This document shows, piece by piece, positions 63,127 through 64,000 of a DNA stretch of 64,000 nt. Source of the DNA: WVXP01 sp964348095. GTDB taxonomy: Bacteria > Desulfobacterota > BSN033 > WVXP01. The position numbers were made by a program, and so were the translations under genes. Position 1 is the stretch's first letter. Every line of letters begins with the position of its first letter. The notes beneath the pieces were generated by a model. The model was given only the letters and a program-made list of their open reading frames with translations, had not been told where the DNA came from and made no database searches. The DNA is taken from contig CAYGBK010000058.1 in assembly GCA_964348095.1 (NCBI GenBank), positions 13,971 to 77,970 of the forward strand. Reading direction: 5' to 3'.

Positions 63127-63444
63127 CGGCTCCTGGAATTCAAAAACGGTGCCGTCACCGATACCCGGTCTCCTACACCTTCCAAAGACCCAAACTTTTT
63201 CATGCCACCCAACGGCTGTCTGGCTTTTGACCTGCAAATAAAGATTGAGGAGGAAATTGAAAACCTCTTAGGTGACAGGCGAAAAGGGTATTGAAAAGCG
63301 ATTTGGCCTAAATTATGATAGGCCTTTGCACTTTGGCGACATTTCTGAGGGAACCCCGCATCTGACAGGAGGGACTGAGGAACCTCATACAGATTGTACA
63401 AAAAGGCTCAAACAGATCAAATAGAATACCCGGGGGTGAAGGGC
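63127..63444. other. 318-base gap upstream of the bS22-like gene
   Basis: No gene is seen. Its right half carries the promoter and palindrome at 63291-63324 and a leader of about 120 bases for the small ribosomal-type gene. Confidence 0.5.
63291..63324 (+). promoter_or_regulatory. Promoter with palindrome over the -10 element, upstream of the bS22-like gene
   Basis: TTGAAA at 63291-63296, 17-base spacer, TATGAT at 63314-63319. A perfect inverted repeat GGCCTA-N8-TAGGCC (63305-63324) covers the -10 element, a position suited to repression. A related palindrome TAGGCCTA occurs at 63560-63567, just after the gene. Confidence 0.6.
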
Positions 63445-63534
63445 GTGGGCAATGTGATCAAGAAGAGAATGAGAAAAATGTCGAGACACAAGCATCGAAA
63501 ACGTTTGAAGAAAAACCGTCATAAGAAAAAATAG
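63445..63534 (+). CDS. Small basic ribosomal-type protein (bS22 / AURKAIP1-COX24 (mS38)-like)
   Basis: 29 residues from a GTG at 63445 with GGGGGTGA seven bases upstream; an in-frame GTG at 63436 is less likely. The product, starting VGNVIKKRMRKMSRHKHRKR, is almost entirely Lys/Arg/His. It matches the pattern of the tiny proteins annotated AURKAIP1/COX24, homologous to mitochondrial mS38 and the mycobacterial small-subunit protein bS22 (VIKKRxxxMxxxKHRKxLKxxR). It probably binds 16S rRNA. Such genes are usually missed because of size. Confidence 0.75.
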   Translation: MGNVIKKRMRKMSRHKHRKRLKKNRHKKK

Positions 63535-63856
63535 CAGGTTTGAATCACAAAACTGGGATTAGGCCTATTTAGATACCTGAACCCTCGACGACGACTGAAC
63601 ATGACAGCGTTTCTGAGTCATTCTCATGGGAACGATCCCTTCTGCTAAATACCACTCCCGTGACGGATAATCTCTTACCTCGATATTCTTTTATGGATTT
63701 TCCCAAAAAACAAAGGCCGGTTGCGATGAGGGACTAGATCATGGCACCTTCTTCAGTCTCCCTAAAGCCCCCGGCACACAGGCCAGGCCGTTCACCGTAG
63801 GGATCAGGAGGCGTGGCGGACGAGGTCACCCGACAAAGGAAGGCGTTCAGCGCGGA
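63535..63856. other. 322-base intergenic region
   Basis: Between the plus-strand bS22-like gene and the end of a minus-strand gene. It contains the TAGGCCTA palindrome at 63560-63567. No hairpin with T-run, tRNA or coding frame was convincing. Confidence 0.4.
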
Positions 63857-64000
63857 TTATTCACGAAGCCCGATTTGGGCTCTGGCAAGGCCAGCAGGGG
63901 TGAAGACGTACTCATGTACTTCGAACCCCAATAACGCAGCCAGTGTGCAAAGCGGGCGAGCCCAAAGGGTGAGAGATTTCGTCACCAGAATCGGATCTTC
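63857..64000 (-). CDS. C-terminal end of an unidentified protein (runs off the right edge)
   Basis: A 47-codon open frame ending in TAA at 63857-63859 and open to the right edge. The residues (for example TLWARPLCTLAALLGFEVHEYVFTPAGL) have normal protein composition with a hydrophobic helix followed by beta-like segments. I do not recognise the family. Composition and absence of stops suggest a real gene end, but the length is too short to be certain. Confidence 0.45.
   Translation of the reverse strand, partial: EDPILVTKSLTLWARPLCTLAALLGFEVHEYVFTPAGLARAQIGLRE

Overview
The window reads as a chromosomal segment of a diderm (Gram-negative) bacterium, most like the Desulfobacterota / deltaproteobacteria or a neighbouring deep lineage. 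The support is: a complete lipid A / outer-membrane assembly cluster in the order lysS-lolC-lolD-bamA-ompH-lpxD-fabZ-lpxA-(Gfo/Idh)-lpxB-msbA-acyltransferase-kdtA; a long dcw cell-division cluster ending in ftsZ followed by a radical SAM gene; a ccsA-hemA-hemC-hemD haem operon; a giant fused acyl-CoA-dehydratase-activase-type protein; and the DUF39 plus NIL-ferredoxin pair for anaerobic homocysteine synthesis. The taxon is inferred from gene order and family content, not from a marker search.

Layout. 1-7.5 kb, minus strand: start of dapF, a Cys/Met-metabolism PLP enzyme, a histidine phosphatase, an unknown membrane protein, then hemD, hemC, hemA and ccsA, and an acylphosphatase. 8-12.9 kb, plus strand: the 1396-residue activase/dehydratase-like fusion and a HAD phosphatase. 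13-15.1 kb, minus: ligA. 15.3-33 kb, plus: mraZ-rsmH-ftsL-ftsI-murE-murF-mraY-murD-ftsW-murG-murC-murB-ftsQ-ftsA-ftsZ, headed by a sigma70-type promoter whose start region holds three 10-bp GTGG repeats typical of MraZ autoregulation. 33-34.7 kb: a radical SAM protein. 34.7-38.9 kb is the loosest, accessory-like part: a structured leader, a secreted C39-like peptidase with a Gly-rich CFI tail, a broken CsgG-like gene and a small secreted protein. 38.9-46.1 kb, minus: mnmA, a cysteine desulfurase, NIL-ferredoxin, DUF39, a previously unlisted Met-rich 34-codon ORF with its own promoter and operator-like palindrome, rpiA and der. 46.2-61.3 kb, minus: the envelope cluster, closed by an intrinsic terminator after kdtA. 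61.3-64 kb: intergenic repeats, a membrane-anchored class III nucleotide cyclase, a 29-residue bS22/mS38-like ribosomal protein gene, and the 3' end of an unknown gene.

How the genes work together. The dcw block makes the UDP-MurNAc-pentapeptide (meso-diaminopimelate type, from the DNPR motif of MurE, consistent with dapF), lipids I/II, and the divisome core. The envelope block makes lipid A precursors (LpxA/D/B, FabZ), attaches Kdo (KdtA), flips the product (MsbA), and assembles outer-membrane proteins and lipoproteins (BamA, OmpH/Skp, LolCD). lpxC, lpxH/I, lpxK and ddl are not in the window. The sulfur-related genes (PLP enzyme, DUF39, NIL-ferredoxin, cysteine desulfurase, MnmA) suggest homocysteine/methionine synthesis and sulfur transfer to tRNA.

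No tRNA, rRNA, CRISPR array, insertion sequence or phage gene was recognised. The most unusual items are the Met-rich small ORF upstream of DUF39, the multiply disabled CsgG-like gene with an ATA in place of its start codon, the structured leader before the C39-like peptidase, the palindromic promoter of the bS22-like gene, and the Gfo/Idh dehydrogenase in the lipid A cluster.
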